Source of the DNA: a virus
Reading direction: 5' to 3' (one strand)
Length of the DNA stretch: 35,345 nucleotides
Virus record (IMG/VR): IMGVR_UViG_3300005663_001968
Location: 1-35,345 of that record
The notes beneath the pieces were generated by a model, which saw only the letters and a program-made list of their open reading frames with translations, was not told the origin of the DNA and ran no database searches. A program made the position numbers and the translations under genes. How positions within the stretch are numbered: the stretch's first letter is position 1; each line of letters starts with the position of its first letter. Shown one piece after another: positions 16,093 to 25,200 of this stretch.

Positions 16093-16451
16093 AAGAACGA
16101 AAGAAGAAACGACCAGGTGAATCTCGAATCATCTACGTGGATGGAGATCGAGAACGCTACCTATGGGGGATAATCATCGAAGAAAACGATCGTGGCATCA
16201 TCATCTCTCGGAACGATGGCAATCACGAGATCAAATGGGACAATATCCAACGCGTGGACCCCCCGCAGAATTCTCACGATCTATCCCTTGTTGTCTTTAC
16301 AGATGGAAATCGGGACCGGGGCCTATGGGGGACAATCATCTCTCGGAACGATTGGGGCATCGTGCTGAAACACAAAAACGGCACCTACCGTTTCGCGTGG
16401 TCAAAGATCAAGAGGATAGATGAGCCATCGACGCCAACCGTCCAATCCTAG
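16008..16451 (+). CDS. Two-repeat beta-barrel protein with transposon-derived N-terminus
   Basis: The first 22 residues of this 147-residue protein (MTTDTSESFEERPGSTPSFSER) are encoded by the orphan right end, which also supplies GGAGG 11 bases before the ATG. After a basic linker come two similar blocks of about 45 residues: IIYVDGDRERYLWGIIIEENDRGIII...IKWDNIQRVDPP and LVVFTDGNRDRGLWGTIISRNDWGIVL...FAWSKIKRIDEP. Each resembles a small Sm/SH3-like barrel, so this is an internal duplication. The function is unknown. The native start before the insertion cannot be seen. Confidence 0.65.
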   Translation: MTTDTSESFEERPGSTPSFSERTLVHSNQERKKKRPGESRIIYVDGDRERYLWGIIIEENDRGIIISRNDGNHEIKWDNIQRVDPPQNSHDLSLVVFTDGNRDRGLWGTIISRNDWGIVLKHKNGTYRFAWSKIKRIDEPSTPTVQS

Positions 16452-16845
16452 AGGCGGCCACTACCAGTGCGGCGAGTGTCCGTTTGCCACTGCCGATCCT
16501 TCTCACATCGAATGGCATTACACCACCGAAAATCATAGAGCGCCCGCCGGCACTCCCGTCGGACATATCGGTAATCCAGGAATGTCCAAACTTCACCGCT
16601 TTAAGGGAAAGGACGGCGAAGAGCTCAGATACGCCTATTTTGGCCTGCCCGAATACGACGTAACAGTCAATAGAAAAAAACAGACGACAGTTCAGCAACC
16701 CCAACCCCATCAGAGAGAAAGGCAGGTGATAACCAGTGAGCAGGAAGAACAAATTACAGCGCAGATCACTCCGAGGGGTTCTTCAAGAGCCCATAGAAGA
16801 CACCGTCGAATCCAGAATCAGACGGAATCACGCGGCAACCACTAA
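16420..16845 (+). CDS. C2H2-type zinc-finger protein
   Basis: This 141-residue ORF overlaps the previous gene by 32 bases. Residues about 17-39 read CGECPFATADPSHIEWHYTTENH, a good C2H2-like finger. The middle (LHRFKGKDGEELRYAYFGLPEYDVTVNRKK) looks protein-like. The last 40 residues are Gln/Arg/His-rich and overlap another possible GTG-initiated frame, so the true C-terminus is less certain. Confidence 0.6.
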   Translation: MSHRRQPSNPRGGHYQCGECPFATADPSHIEWHYTTENHRAPAGTPVGHIGNPGMSKLHRFKGKDGEELRYAYFGLPEYDVTVNRKKQTTVQQPQPHQRERQVITSEQEEQITAQITPRGSSRAHRRHRRIQNQTESRGNH

Positions 16846-16948
16846 GAATCATCATCCCAATGGCGTACAGAAAGCCGGTAACGCTTGGCAAAATAGTTCG
16901 CAGGTGTCCCAACTGCGGCGAGGATCTCATCCAAACAGGAAGAGATAA
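16736..16948 (+). CDS. Possible overlapping basic ORF
   Basis: A GTG with AGGTGATAACCA upstream opens a 70-residue basic frame (MSRKNKLQRRSLRGVLQEPIEDTVESRIRR). The first 30 residues look helical and natural. The rest overlaps the well-supported zinc-finger gene at 16860. Real or not is unresolved. Confidence 0.25.
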   Translation: MSRKNKLQRRSLRGVLQEPIEDTVESRIRRNHAATTKNHHPNGVQKAGNAWQNSSQVSQLRRGSHPNRKR

Positions 16949-17057
16949 AGAGGCCAAAACAGTCGAGAAACAATGTATCATGTGCAGCCTGGTTTTTCAG
17001 AAGAAGGGAAACCGGCGATGGGTGATGAAAGACCTGTGGGACCCATATCTAATCTGA
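16860..17057 (+). CDS. Small zinc-ribbon protein (65 aa)
   Basis: Two knuckles (CPNCGEDL and CIMCSLVF) are separated by 20 residues, the classic zinc-ribbon spacing, followed by a basic/aromatic tail (RRWVMKDLWDPYLI). There is no strong ribosome binding site, so it may rely on upstream translation. Confidence 0.6.
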   Translation: MAYRKPVTLGKIVRRCPNCGEDLIQTGRDKEAKTVEKQCIMCSLVFQKKGNRRWVMKDLWDPYLI

Positions 17058-17067
17058 GGTAACAACC

Positions 17068-17598
17068 ATGAAGCAAAGAACCGAAGTGCAAAAAGTGATC
17101 GACGAGAAGTCGACAAAATTTGGAAAACAGGTCTCGAACCTGGTAGATATAGCGCAACCTGATCCAAAGCAAGAGATACAGTGTCCAGCTTGTGCCTACG
17201 AATTCCTCCTTAGTGAGGCCGATATCGAACCGATGGATCTGGACAAGATCGAGACCGAGATCGCAACAACACTCCGGACCCACATACAACACATTGTCGA
17301 CATGACAATAATAGAGAAGTCCAACGGCACAGAATTGAACAATTTACAATTAATCGCATCTCTGGAAAAACAGCGAGACGCGTTCGACCATACCGCCCAG
17401 AATCTCGCCAGCCAGATCGACAACATCAATCCAATGATAGGGGCATTGACCTTCATCTTCAACGAGATCTCCAAGACAAAGCAGCGAACAGCCGTCTCCG
17501 TAGAGAACAGGCTCCCAATGGAAGAGATCGCTCTGGCTCAAGGAAAGACTCTTGACCTCATCCTCGCGAAAATCCAGGCCGTCGCGCCCAAGTCCTAA
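17068..17598 (+). CDS. Coiled-coil protein with one zinc knuckle
   Basis: This is a 176-residue protein with a GAGGTAACAACC site before the ATG. It has a charged N-terminal helix, a CPACAYEF knuckle at about residues 39-46, then long helices with heptad-like hydrophobics (IASLEKQRDAFDHTAQNLASQIDNI). No family is recognised. Confidence 0.6.
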   Translation: MKQRTEVQKVIDEKSTKFGKQVSNLVDIAQPDPKQEIQCPACAYEFLLSEADIEPMDLDKIETEIATTLRTHIQHIVDMTIIEKSNGTELNNLQLIASLEKQRDAFDHTAQNLASQIDNINPMIGALTFIFNEISKTKQRTAVSVENRLPMEEIALAQGKTLDLILAKIQAVAPKS

Positions 17599-17650
17599 AT
17601 CTACTACAACAACAGTAATAGTTAAATCAACGAGCCCTTTTTCGCAGTCT

Positions 17651-17836
17651 ATGAAGTCGGGTAAAACTCTCTCCCTCGACAGTCAACTGCTAGTTGATAT
17701 GGAAGCAATGGGCACAGATTACGATCTCTCCGTTCATCGAATGTTCGAAGCCGGAGGCGTAGCCCTACGAGAGAAGATTCGGACCGGAAGGTGGCCATCT
17801 CTGGACACACTCATCCAGTCCGTCAAGGAGCCGTGA
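17651..17836 (+). CDS. Small ribbon-helix-helix-like protein (61 aa)
   Basis: I place the start at the ATG at 17651. The open frame further upstream overlaps the previous gene and reads as low-complexity Ser/Thr. A strand (KTLSLDSQLLVDMEAMG) followed by two helices (SVHRMFEAGGVALREKI) is compatible with a ribbon-helix-helix DNA binder. This is an inference from pattern only. Confidence 0.5.
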   Translation: MKSGKTLSLDSQLLVDMEAMGTDYDLSVHRMFEAGGVALREKIRTGRWPSLDTLIQSVKEP

Positions 17837-17838
17837 AC

Positions 17839-18690
17839 ATGACAGAAACCAAGTGGGAAAGCTGGGAGGATCTCAACAACCTCCCCGATGACAAGAAAAA
17901 AGATCTGATCCTGTGGATGCTCACCACTCAAGACGAGCTCGTCAATGAAGTGGAGCAGGAACATCAACAGGAAATTCAGATGAAGAAACTGATGAATGAA
18001 AACGAGGAATTACGAAAGACCTTGAAGAACGAGCGTTCCAAGGCCACCCGCGCTCAGAATAAACTCACCAAGCAGATCGAGGAAATGAGCGGAAATCCCG
18101 CGACCGAGGCGGTGGATCCGAGCAACGACTCGACACCGGCACCAATCGCCGAAGCAGCTCCTCAGACTCCGGCACCAGAACGGAAAAAGCGCAAGGCCAG
18201 GACGGTCAAAACCACTTCCGCAGATCTGCCAGCAGCAGCTCCGACCGAGGAAGACGTGGACTTCCGCACACTCGATCAGGTACCTGTCAATGAACAGCAA
18301 CCGGTCAGAGCAGGCGCCGCCAAGATGACGATAATAAAACTGCAGAACGCCATCAACTCCACCGATCTCACACCATGGCATCGTCAGATCGCCGAACAGG
18401 AAATTCAGCGGCGGGAAAAACCCGAAGAGATCGAAGAGACCCCCGGCACCACAGCCCCGGCACCAGCACCAACACCTGCTCCCACCAATGGAACGGCTCC
18501 GCTAGTAGGTATCAAGGAGCGAGTTCTATCCATGATGACACCAGGGGCCAGACACGGCTTCAATGATCTGATGGCCATGGCCAACCAGAACGGCATCGCC
18601 GAGAACGACTTCATCGGTGCTATCACAGAACTACAAACCGAGGGAACGGTCGACTTTCCCGAAGCGGAGATGGTAACCCGACTCCAGTGA
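17839..18690 (+). CDS. Coiled-coil / Pro-Ala linker / winged-helix-like protein
   Basis: This is a 283-residue protein with a start at 17839 and AAGGAG upstream. The order is: N-terminal helix and coiled coil (about 28-85), a Pro/Ala/Thr-rich linker with a basic patch (RKKRKART), a short helical domain (about 155-190), another Pro/Ala-rich linker, and a C-terminal winged-helix-like domain (IKERVLSMMTPGARHGFNDLMAMANQNGI...). The layout suggests a flexible DNA-binding adaptor. No family is assigned. Confidence 0.6.
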   Translation: MTETKWESWEDLNNLPDDKKKDLILWMLTTQDELVNEVEQEHQQEIQMKKLMNENEELRKTLKNERSKATRAQNKLTKQIEEMSGNPATEAVDPSNDSTPAPIAEAAPQTPAPERKKRKARTVKTTSADLPAAAPTEEDVDFRTLDQVPVNEQQPVRAGAAKMTIIKLQNAINSTDLTPWHRQIAEQEIQRREKPEEIEETPGTTAPAPAPTPAPTNGTAPLVGIKERVLSMMTPGARHGFNDLMAMANQNGIAENDFIGAITELQTEGTVDFPEAEMVTRLQ

Positions 18691-18699
18691 GGTGATCAC

Positions 18700-19377
18700 A
18701 TGGCAGAAACAGTAATTTTTGAACCCGAAGAAGAGTACGAGTGCCCGGCCTGCAACACAATCGTAAAAGAGAGCGATCCCAAATGTCCCCAATGTGGGAC
18801 AGTCTTCGAAGAGGAGGAGGAGGAAGAGCAAGATCTTGAGACACCGAGCGATCCCGTGGCCACCCGGGTAGCCCCGGCCCGACCTGAGGAAATCACCCAG
18901 TCCGTCATCTACGACGCTATCATCGCCACCCGTTCCGATCTCGAAGAGATCCAGGAACGCCTCGACGGCCTCGTCAAAGCTCAAGAAGCAATTGAGCATG
19001 ACATCAGCGACATCAAGAACCGGGCCGCCATCGGAAAGGCAAGGACCGGGAGCACTTCGACGGTGTTCGCCGACGACCTGGAACGGGGAGAGGACGAGGA
19101 ACCGCCCGAAGTGAAGTCTGTAATGGACCCGGTAGAGGTAGAGTACGAGGAAGGTCCCGAGAAAGATACATCTCAGATGATCAAGGAGCTTTCACAACTC
19201 AAAGGTATCGGTGGCTCTAGAGCCGAAGGACTAGTCGATCTCGGTATCGAGTCCATCGACGACGTGATCGAGGTACGGCTGACCAGTGCAGTGAAGAAAG
19301 CCTTTGGTGGAGAACTGAGAGCCAAAGAAGCTCAAAAACATGCCAAGCGCATCCTCAAAGACAGAGGCCAAGCGTAA
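18700..19377 (+). CDS. Zinc-ribbon and helix-hairpin-helix protein
   Basis: This is a 225-residue protein with AGGTGATCAC before the ATG. The N-terminal ribbon (CPAC and CPQC) is followed by an acidic tract (EEEEEEE), a coiled-coil segment (about 75-105), a disordered acidic linker and a C-terminal HhH motif (LSQLKGIGGSRAEGLVDLGIESIDDVIEV). HhH modules bind DNA without sequence preference, so a replication or repair accessory role is likely. The partner is unknown. Confidence 0.7.
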   Translation: MAETVIFEPEEEYECPACNTIVKESDPKCPQCGTVFEEEEEEEQDLETPSDPVATRVAPARPEEITQSVIYDAIIATRSDLEEIQERLDGLVKAQEAIEHDISDIKNRAAIGKARTGSTSTVFADDLERGEDEEPPEVKSVMDPVEVEYEEGPEKDTSQMIKELSQLKGIGGSRAEGLVDLGIESIDDVIEVRLTSAVKKAFGGELRAKEAQKHAKRILKDRGQA

Positions 19378-19822
19378 GGCCGACGCCAAGCGGATACTGG
19401 ACAAACTCGACGAACTGGACGACGAAACGCTAGGCCGGATATGGATCCGAGCTCGAAATACCCTGTTCCAACGGAACAGAGAAAAATCCAAAGCGTTTCG
19501 CCGAGCCCGAACAGAAGGCGTACCCCTTCCAGTCACGAAACAATCCATCGTAACCGTCCTCCGCCTGGACCTCATCGGCCTGACCAGGATCAAACAGTGG
19601 TGGACTGGACGCCGTCGACCCGGAATCCTCGAGCTCGACACCATCGGCTGCTCAGGCCAGTGTCACCGTTGCGTTTTCGGCGTACAGGATCTCGACAAGG
19701 GCTGGAGATGCATTCCCGCAGAACACGGCATCGAAGTGGTTCATCTCAACGATCCCAATCGCCTCATTTCGATTCGCCAACGCAAACAAAAGAAGAAAAC
19801 CTCAAAGGAGAGAGTTGATTGA
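19340..19822 (+). CDS. Basic Cys-containing hypothetical protein
   Basis: This is a 160-residue protein that overlaps the previous gene by 38 bases. The N-terminus is Lys/Arg-rich and helical. The middle has LELDTIGCSGQCHRCVFGVQ, a three-Cys cluster that could bind metal. The C-terminus is again strongly basic. I recognise no family. Confidence 0.5.
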   Translation: MPSASSKTEAKRKADAKRILDKLDELDDETLGRIWIRARNTLFQRNREKSKAFRRARTEGVPLPVTKQSIVTVLRLDLIGLTRIKQWWTGRRRPGILELDTIGCSGQCHRCVFGVQDLDKGWRCIPAEHGIEVVHLNDPNRLISIRQRKQKKKTSKERVD

Positions 19823-20265
19823 CAGAAATCTCGCCCAAGGACCTGGTCTACATTGAGATGGCCGGCAACGGCGGCCATCTAGGCAATGTCCCAGATAGAA
19901 AAGAAGGCGCCCTACTAGTCAACCAAGATAGCCGGATTAAAGGCATTGGTTATTTCAAAACGAATCTTCCAGAGGACGACTGGTACCTAGACGAATGGTA
20001 CCTGGACCCAATCGAGATCCTTCTACTACATACAACCCCGACGGACCGAGTTGGTGCCACCATCTACACCAACGGCCCCGTCCAAAGAAACCAAGCCCAA
20101 TTACTACACGAAGCTGGTGTGCATCGCGTAGTGCTACAAGACCCTCAACAAGATCGAGAGGGCGTGCCATTCATGGTCGCCAGAGAAATCCAAGTGGATG
20201 AAGTTACCGGTGACCTCAATTCCAAGCAAGGAGAGAACGAAGATGAAAGACAGGAAAACCCCTGA
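19819..20265 (+). CDS. Hypothetical protein, possibly a degenerate deaminase fold
   Basis: A TTG start with AAGGAG 8 bases upstream gives 148 residues. The segment DRVGATIYTNGPVQRNQAQLLHEAGVHRVVLQDP has the strand-turn-helix-strand order of dCMP/cytidine deaminases (GATLYtxxxPCxxCaxxxxxaGixrVvy). The catalytic PCxxC is replaced by PVQRN and no clear HAE motif is visible. If homologous it would lack the zinc site. This is a weak structural inference. Confidence 0.5.
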   Translation: MTEISPKDLVYIEMAGNGGHLGNVPDRKEGALLVNQDSRIKGIGYFKTNLPEDDWYLDEWYLDPIEILLLHTTPTDRVGATIYTNGPVQRNQAQLLHEAGVHRVVLQDPQQDREGVPFMVAREIQVDEVTGDLNSKQGENEDERQENP

Positions 20266-20875
20266 ATCCTACAACTCCTACAACTGGGACGAACTAGTTT
20301 CCAACTGCATCGCTGATGAAACAAAAGTAACCTTTCGAGGCGCCCCCTACTATCTCCGCCAGAAGGACCGATACTACATCGGTGCGCTGCCGCCACCCCA
20401 ATTACTCCTTCACCGAGCAATTTGGACATTCTGTAATGGGCCCATCCCACCAAGACACCACATACATCATATCGACCACAATCGACAGAATAATCACCCA
20501 TCCAATTTGAAGTGTATGAGCATATCCGAGCACTCCAAACATCACGTTCCATATAGAGAGTCAAAGTCAACCCGTTCAGAAAAAGAAGACCACGTGATTA
20601 TTGACCTCTACGCACAACTCAAAAGTGTTATTCGAGTTGGGATGGCAGTAGGCCGATCACAACGATTCGTCTGGGTAGTCCTGAATGAACACAGAATCAC
20701 CATGGACGGATTTGGCGGGGGTAGTAGTCCGAAGCTAACAGTCCAACAAGTTTCGGAAATCAAAGTCCTGCTCCGGAAAGGGAGCTTAATGCAACAAGAG
20801 ATCGCTCGTGAGTTCAATGTGAGCCCATCAGTGATCTCTCGCATCAAAACCGGCAACTATACCGGGCAGAGATAA
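20243..20875 (+). CDS. HNH endonuclease with C-terminal helix-turn-helix
   Basis: I chose the ATG at 20243 because AAGGAGA precedes it. This gives 210 residues and a 23-base overlap with the upstream gene. The HNH core lies at about residues 57-100: LLHRAIWTFCNGPIPPRHHIHHIDHNRQNNHPSNLKCMSISEHSKHH, with the HH, N and H positions expected. A C-terminal segment (KLTVQQVSEIKVLLRKGSLMQQEIAREFNVSPSVISRIKTGNYTG) is a clear helix-turn-helix. The layout matches free-standing homing endonucleases of viral genomes. Confidence 0.82.
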   Translation: MKDRKTPESYNSYNWDELVSNCIADETKVTFRGAPYYLRQKDRYYIGALPPPQLLLHRAIWTFCNGPIPPRHHIHHIDHNRQNNHPSNLKCMSISEHSKHHVPYRESKSTRSEKEDHVIIDLYAQLKSVIRVGMAVGRSQRFVWVVLNEHRITMDGFGGGSSPKLTVQQVSEIKVLLRKGSLMQQEIAREFNVSPSVISRIKTGNYTGQR

Positions 20876-20895
20876 TAGAACAAGGAGATGATTGT

Positions 20896-21162
20896 ATCAA
20901 AACAACCCGCATCCGAGCAAAAATAAAGCAGTACCTGAGTGAAGGCCCCAAGAGCACCACAGAGATCCTGGAACACATCAACAAGACCACCAGACATGGG
21001 ACCACCAGCCAACAACTAGGCAATGTTCTGAGCAAGGATCGGGACATCGCCAAGGTAGGCTATGTCAACCGCGCCGGTGTCCGCTATGGCTCCTACAAGG
21101 TGTGCCAATGGGATCTCGCCGACGGCTATGAGGAACCCTTCGAAGAAGTTCCCATCCAGTAA
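20896..21162 (+). CDS. Winged-helix-like protein with non-canonical or disrupted start
   Basis: The frame reads IKTTRIRAKIKQYLSEGPKSTTEILEHINKTTRHGTTSQQLGNVL...IAKVGYVNRAGVRYGSYKVCQWDL and aligns by eye to the protein at 10796-11032. No ATG, GTG or TTG lies at the expected place in this frame. An ATC at 20896 sits 8 bases after AAGGAG. The ATG at 20888 is in a different frame and soon meets a stop. So either ATC initiates, or one base has been lost or gained near the start. About 88 residues. Putative DNA-binding regulator. Confidence 0.5.
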   Translation: MKTTRIRAKIKQYLSEGPKSTTEILEHINKTTRHGTTSQQLGNVLSKDRDIAKVGYVNRAGVRYGSYKVCQWDLADGYEEPFEEVPIQ

Positions 21163-21182
21163 GGCACCACAACGAATAGACT

Positions 21183-21212
21183 GAGGCGACCGGGGATTTC
21201 CCCGGTCACCTC
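21183..21212 (+). other. Strong intergenic hairpin
   Basis: GACCGGGG (21188-21195) pairs perfectly with CCCCGGTC (21200-21207) around an ATTT loop. The stem extends by GAGG/CCTC after one C-A mismatch. No T-run follows. It lies in the 78-base gap before the gene at 21241 and could attenuate or stabilise the transcript. Confidence 0.6.
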
Positions 21213-21240
21213 CCCAACCCGGTAAAGGAGGAAAGAAGCA

Positions 21241-21606
21241 ATGGACAAAGAACTAGAAGAATCGCTGAAAGAGTGTGGCATGAAATCGGCCAAGGCCCGG
21301 TGTATTGCCGCACTGGCCGACCACGACGAACTGGTCGGCAAAGAAATTCAAGCCGCCACAGGCCTGCCCCAACCAACTGTCTCTCTGATCATGCGCAATA
21401 TGGCAGAACAAGACTGGGCCGAATCTCAAAAAGCGAAAAATCGAGGGCGCACGGGAGCCAGCGCAAAAGCATGGAAGCTGAAAGGTGGCCCGGCTCGAGT
21501 GATTCACGAGGCCTCACTCCAATTTCTTGCGGACCTGAATAAACACGAAGTGGCTGTCGAACGCTTGCTACGGATCCAGCGCCGCTACGAGGAACTGGTG
21601 CAATAG
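21241..21606 (+). CDS. MarR/TrmB-like helix-turn-helix regulator
   Basis: This is a 121-residue protein with an AAAGGAGG site. The segment ARCIAALADHDELVGKEIQAATGLPQPTVSLIMRNMAEQDWAE is a textbook winged helix-turn-helix, followed by a wing (KAKNRGRTGASAKAWKLKG) typical of archaeal and bacterial MarR/TrmB-like regulators. The C-terminus is a helix suited to dimerisation. It follows a strong hairpin and may control the replication block downstream. Confidence 0.7.
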   Translation: MDKELEESLKECGMKSAKARCIAALADHDELVGKEIQAATGLPQPTVSLIMRNMAEQDWAESQKAKNRGRTGASAKAWKLKGGPARVIHEASLQFLADLNKHEVAVERLLRIQRRYEELVQ

Positions 21607-21607
21607 G

Positions 21608-22291
21608 ATGGAACCAACACCAAACGCGGATCCCGACCGCGGTGGTTGGATCGAGACATACTCAGGCAACCGATTCTACATGTTCGACCCAACGCCGGAA
21701 GAAGTGAACCTCGAGGATATCGCCCACTCGCTGTCACTCATTAACCGCTACAATGGACACACAAGATTCCCCGTATCAGTAGGTCAGCACGTTCTCTTCG
21801 TGGCCGACATGGCCCGTAAATATGCTCCGGAGGACAAGGCAGACCGCTACGAAACCCTGGGCCTGGTCCACGATTTCGAAGAAGCATACATCGGAGATCT
21901 CACCACCCCACTGAAAAGAGGTCTATGGATGGTGCCAGGGTTCAAGGTTTGGTGGGACGACATGCTCGACCGACTCAACAAAGCCATCTACCAGGCCGCC
22001 GGAGTGGCCCCTCCCAACGCCTATGAGGAGACCATCATCAAATTCTTCGATCTGAAAGCATTCGTGATAGAATCGTTCTTCGCACTTCCCGGTAGAGGCC
22101 ATACCTTCGACAATTCCGCACCGTTGATGTTGAAAGAAATGGCCGCTGCCCACATTCGACTTCCAGACCCCAAGCCTATAAGCGAAGATTCTGATCCAGA
22201 TTTTTACCTCGAACGCCAGGATTACACTCCAATTGTAATCGAAACCGAAATACTAAGTCGTCTGGCCCGTCTCACCCCTGAGGGCGAATAA
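21608..22291 (+). CDS. HD-domain phosphohydrolase (YfbR-like 5'-nucleotidase type)
   Basis: This is a 227-residue protein. Metal ligands of the HD superfamily are visible: H61 (SVGQHVLFVADM), H88-D89 (GLVHDFEEAYIGDL) and a later Asp (about D97 and beyond). The opening (GNRFYMFDPTPEEVNLEDIAHSLSLINRYNGHT) matches YfbR-like enzymes, which dephosphorylate dNMPs. A role in nucleotide turnover is likely. The stop abuts the GTG start of the primase gene with no gap. Confidence 0.78.
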   Translation: MEPTPNADPDRGGWIETYSGNRFYMFDPTPEEVNLEDIAHSLSLINRYNGHTRFPVSVGQHVLFVADMARKYAPEDKADRYETLGLVHDFEEAYIGDLTTPLKRGLWMVPGFKVWWDDMLDRLNKAIYQAAGVAPPNAYEETIIKFFDLKAFVIESFFALPGRGHTFDNSAPLMLKEMAAAHIRLPDPKPISEDSDPDFYLERQDYTPIVIETEILSRLARLTPEGE

Positions 22292-25200
22292 GTGGGATGG
22301 ATAATTGCCAGTGATGCACTCGAAGCGACCGCTCGCTTGATGGGGCTCCCCAGGGCATGGGGATCCACCATCCAACACCGCGGCACAGACGAAGGTGTTT
22401 TCAAGCGGCGCAAAGCGGGCGGAGAGCGCCACGGCATCCTTACTGCTGAAGCGTATGGAGTACTCGTCAACAAAGGCTGGCCGATCCAGATCAGTATCAC
22501 CAACTACGATGGCAACAACTACACCGATTTCCAACGGTTTGCTATCTACGACTTCGATTCGGACCAGCCCGATCTCTGCAAGATCCCACTGGCCATGGTC
22601 TGCGAGTTTCAAGACTCATCTAATGTCCATTACCTCAACACCGACAGCGGCGTCAAAGGATATCATAACTGGGTCCCGTTCGACGCCTCGATCCATCAAG
22701 ATGACGTCAGGAAGTACCAGAACTGGGTTTTCGCCTCACTAGCCAAACAATACACCACAGAGGAAAATGGTGTCATCACCGGCTTTATCCAGCTCGACGA
22801 GAATAGTTGGTACTGGATCCCACCAGAACACCCATGGAACCCTCAGACCAACATCAAAGAACACCCCCATGTCCATATCGAAACCCTGATCACCCGCGGC
22901 TTTGGATCGATGATCAAGGGCATCTTCTCACCACACCAGAAGGATCGAACCCGCATGTCCCTGCCAATGACGCTGGCACAGATTCAGAAGCATGATCGAT
23001 CCCAGCCTATCACCGATGCCGATATCAAACGTGGTGAGAACCTCGTTCGTAGATCAAAACGAAACCACTACAAACACATCCTTGAACTGATCGGCTCCCG
23101 GGAAAGAGACGAGCCAAAATCAAAGGAACCACGCATATTCCAATGGGCTCGAGAAGGACGAACTAAGTTCACGATCCCAGCGCCAGAAGAAGACATCACC
23201 AAACTCGAGCTCCTCACCAACCGGTCTCCAGAACAGGAACAGGAACTACAAACAGCCATTCAACTCCACAACACCCTGCAATATACCCTCAGTGAAATGG
23301 TAGGCAGAATCCTCAATGTCCCATGCCTGACCCAATGCTTCGAGATCTCCCTCTCCAGACCGGGGGTCTACTGGGAACGAGTCAATCTGGTTATCGCATT
23401 GGCCAATATGGGCTACAGCCGCGAACAGATCGCCTACTTATTCCGGCACGAAGTCAATGACGCCGTCGACAATGCCAATAGGGGCATTACCGAATACCAG
23501 GTAGATTACTGGTTCCGCCGAAAATACAGAGGCCGATGTGAATACTTCCAGGAACTCAAATCCAAACACCACTGTTGTGATCTTCCGTGTGGTAGGCGAT
23601 CCCCGGATCAACTGGACCCAGATCCAGACTTTCCGCAACTAACCCGGGCCGCCGACTTCTCCCTCGCATACGACAGATCTGAAGAAATCCTGGACATGGA
23701 CGCCAAATTCATTCTGGCAGAAAAGGGCACGCGCTCGGGTTTTACAACGGCTCTTCCCATCACGGCGAAGGGTAAGGGCCTCTCGATATTGTTCTCCGTA
23801 CCCAGGACATCCATCAGTGAGCGGACTTTTCCAGAAGCAATGCGGGTAGGCCGCCGCTACAAGGGCCAAACCATGAAGGGCTTTGTTTGGTCCAGTAATA
23901 TGAAAACATGTTTGATTCGGGCTCAACAGGCCGCCGACCATGAGAAACGCACCGGCCTCCCCCTGGTTCCATCCATCCCCGTCCCCCGGGAAGACTGCGA
24001 CAAATGCCACTACGCACTGAAACACGGCGGCCGTAAATGCCTGCCAATAGTGGACCAACCCCTGTTTCAATCAGATCTGGATCCCTCGGCTTGCATGCAA
24101 GAAACTTTCAGAGATGAGAAAGACGACTTTGATGTTGGATTCATCACCTACTCCAAACTCTACTCGCTGATGAATACCCCCACCGACGACGCCCTCGAGA
24201 TGAGGGAATACATCTCATCGTTTGATGTCATCGTACTGGACGAGATCAGCCAGTTTATTGACGTCTCCCCGCTCGAACTGATCCTACGGACCGTACCGAA
24301 AGAAGACCAACCAACTTACAATTTCTTCGACGCCCTGGACAGGGAGATGCGCCAACTACTCCACCAATTCCCATCTAACTACATGGTAGAGGAAATAGTA
24401 GAGTACATCGACGACTTCACCGTCACCTTCCAGGACCTCAAATGGTACGACCACGGTGATCCAGTAGACAACTACCTCAACGACTCCGAACGGGAAAAAC
24501 TGCGCCAGAAAACCAACCCCTACCTCATGCTGTTATACGGCTACGAGCTAGATACTGGACATAAGGTCAGCCGTATCTACAACGTGCTGGCACTGCTCAC
24601 CGAGGAACGATGGCGAGTCTCCAAGATCGAGAGCGGCAACTATGAAGAACAGATTAGTTTCATCCTACCAACCAAGCACATGGAGATGATGGCATGGCTA
24701 CAAAGTCTGCCCGGGAAAATCATCGTCACAGACGCAACGCTTCCATACACCAATATGGAAAAGATCCTCCCCGGCATCGTCAGATACCACTTTGGAGATC
24801 CGAACAATACCGCGGCAACACAGATTGTCATTGCCGACAGCCGCCACATCAGTCAAAGCAGGATCTTCAAGGACATGGACCGACTCCGCAATTATGTCGA
24901 GGATGTTCTCAGATTCCACGGCAACAACAACGTCATGTTCGTTCTGCCCAATACTCTATCTTGGAAACGATTCAAGCAGGAATTTCCCCACATCCCACCC
25001 GAGAATGTCACCTACCAGAGATCCAACGAAACCATTGGCGTGGCCAACAACCTACGAGCAATGGTCGTCGTCGGCGGCACCTACTCCCCACAAGAAGCAT
25101 TCGACTGGGTAGCCCTGGACATGGTGGATGCCAACCCAGTAGATTACTTTCCCAACAATCCAAACCCAACCGATGCAGAAAAGCACGATTACGCCATCAA

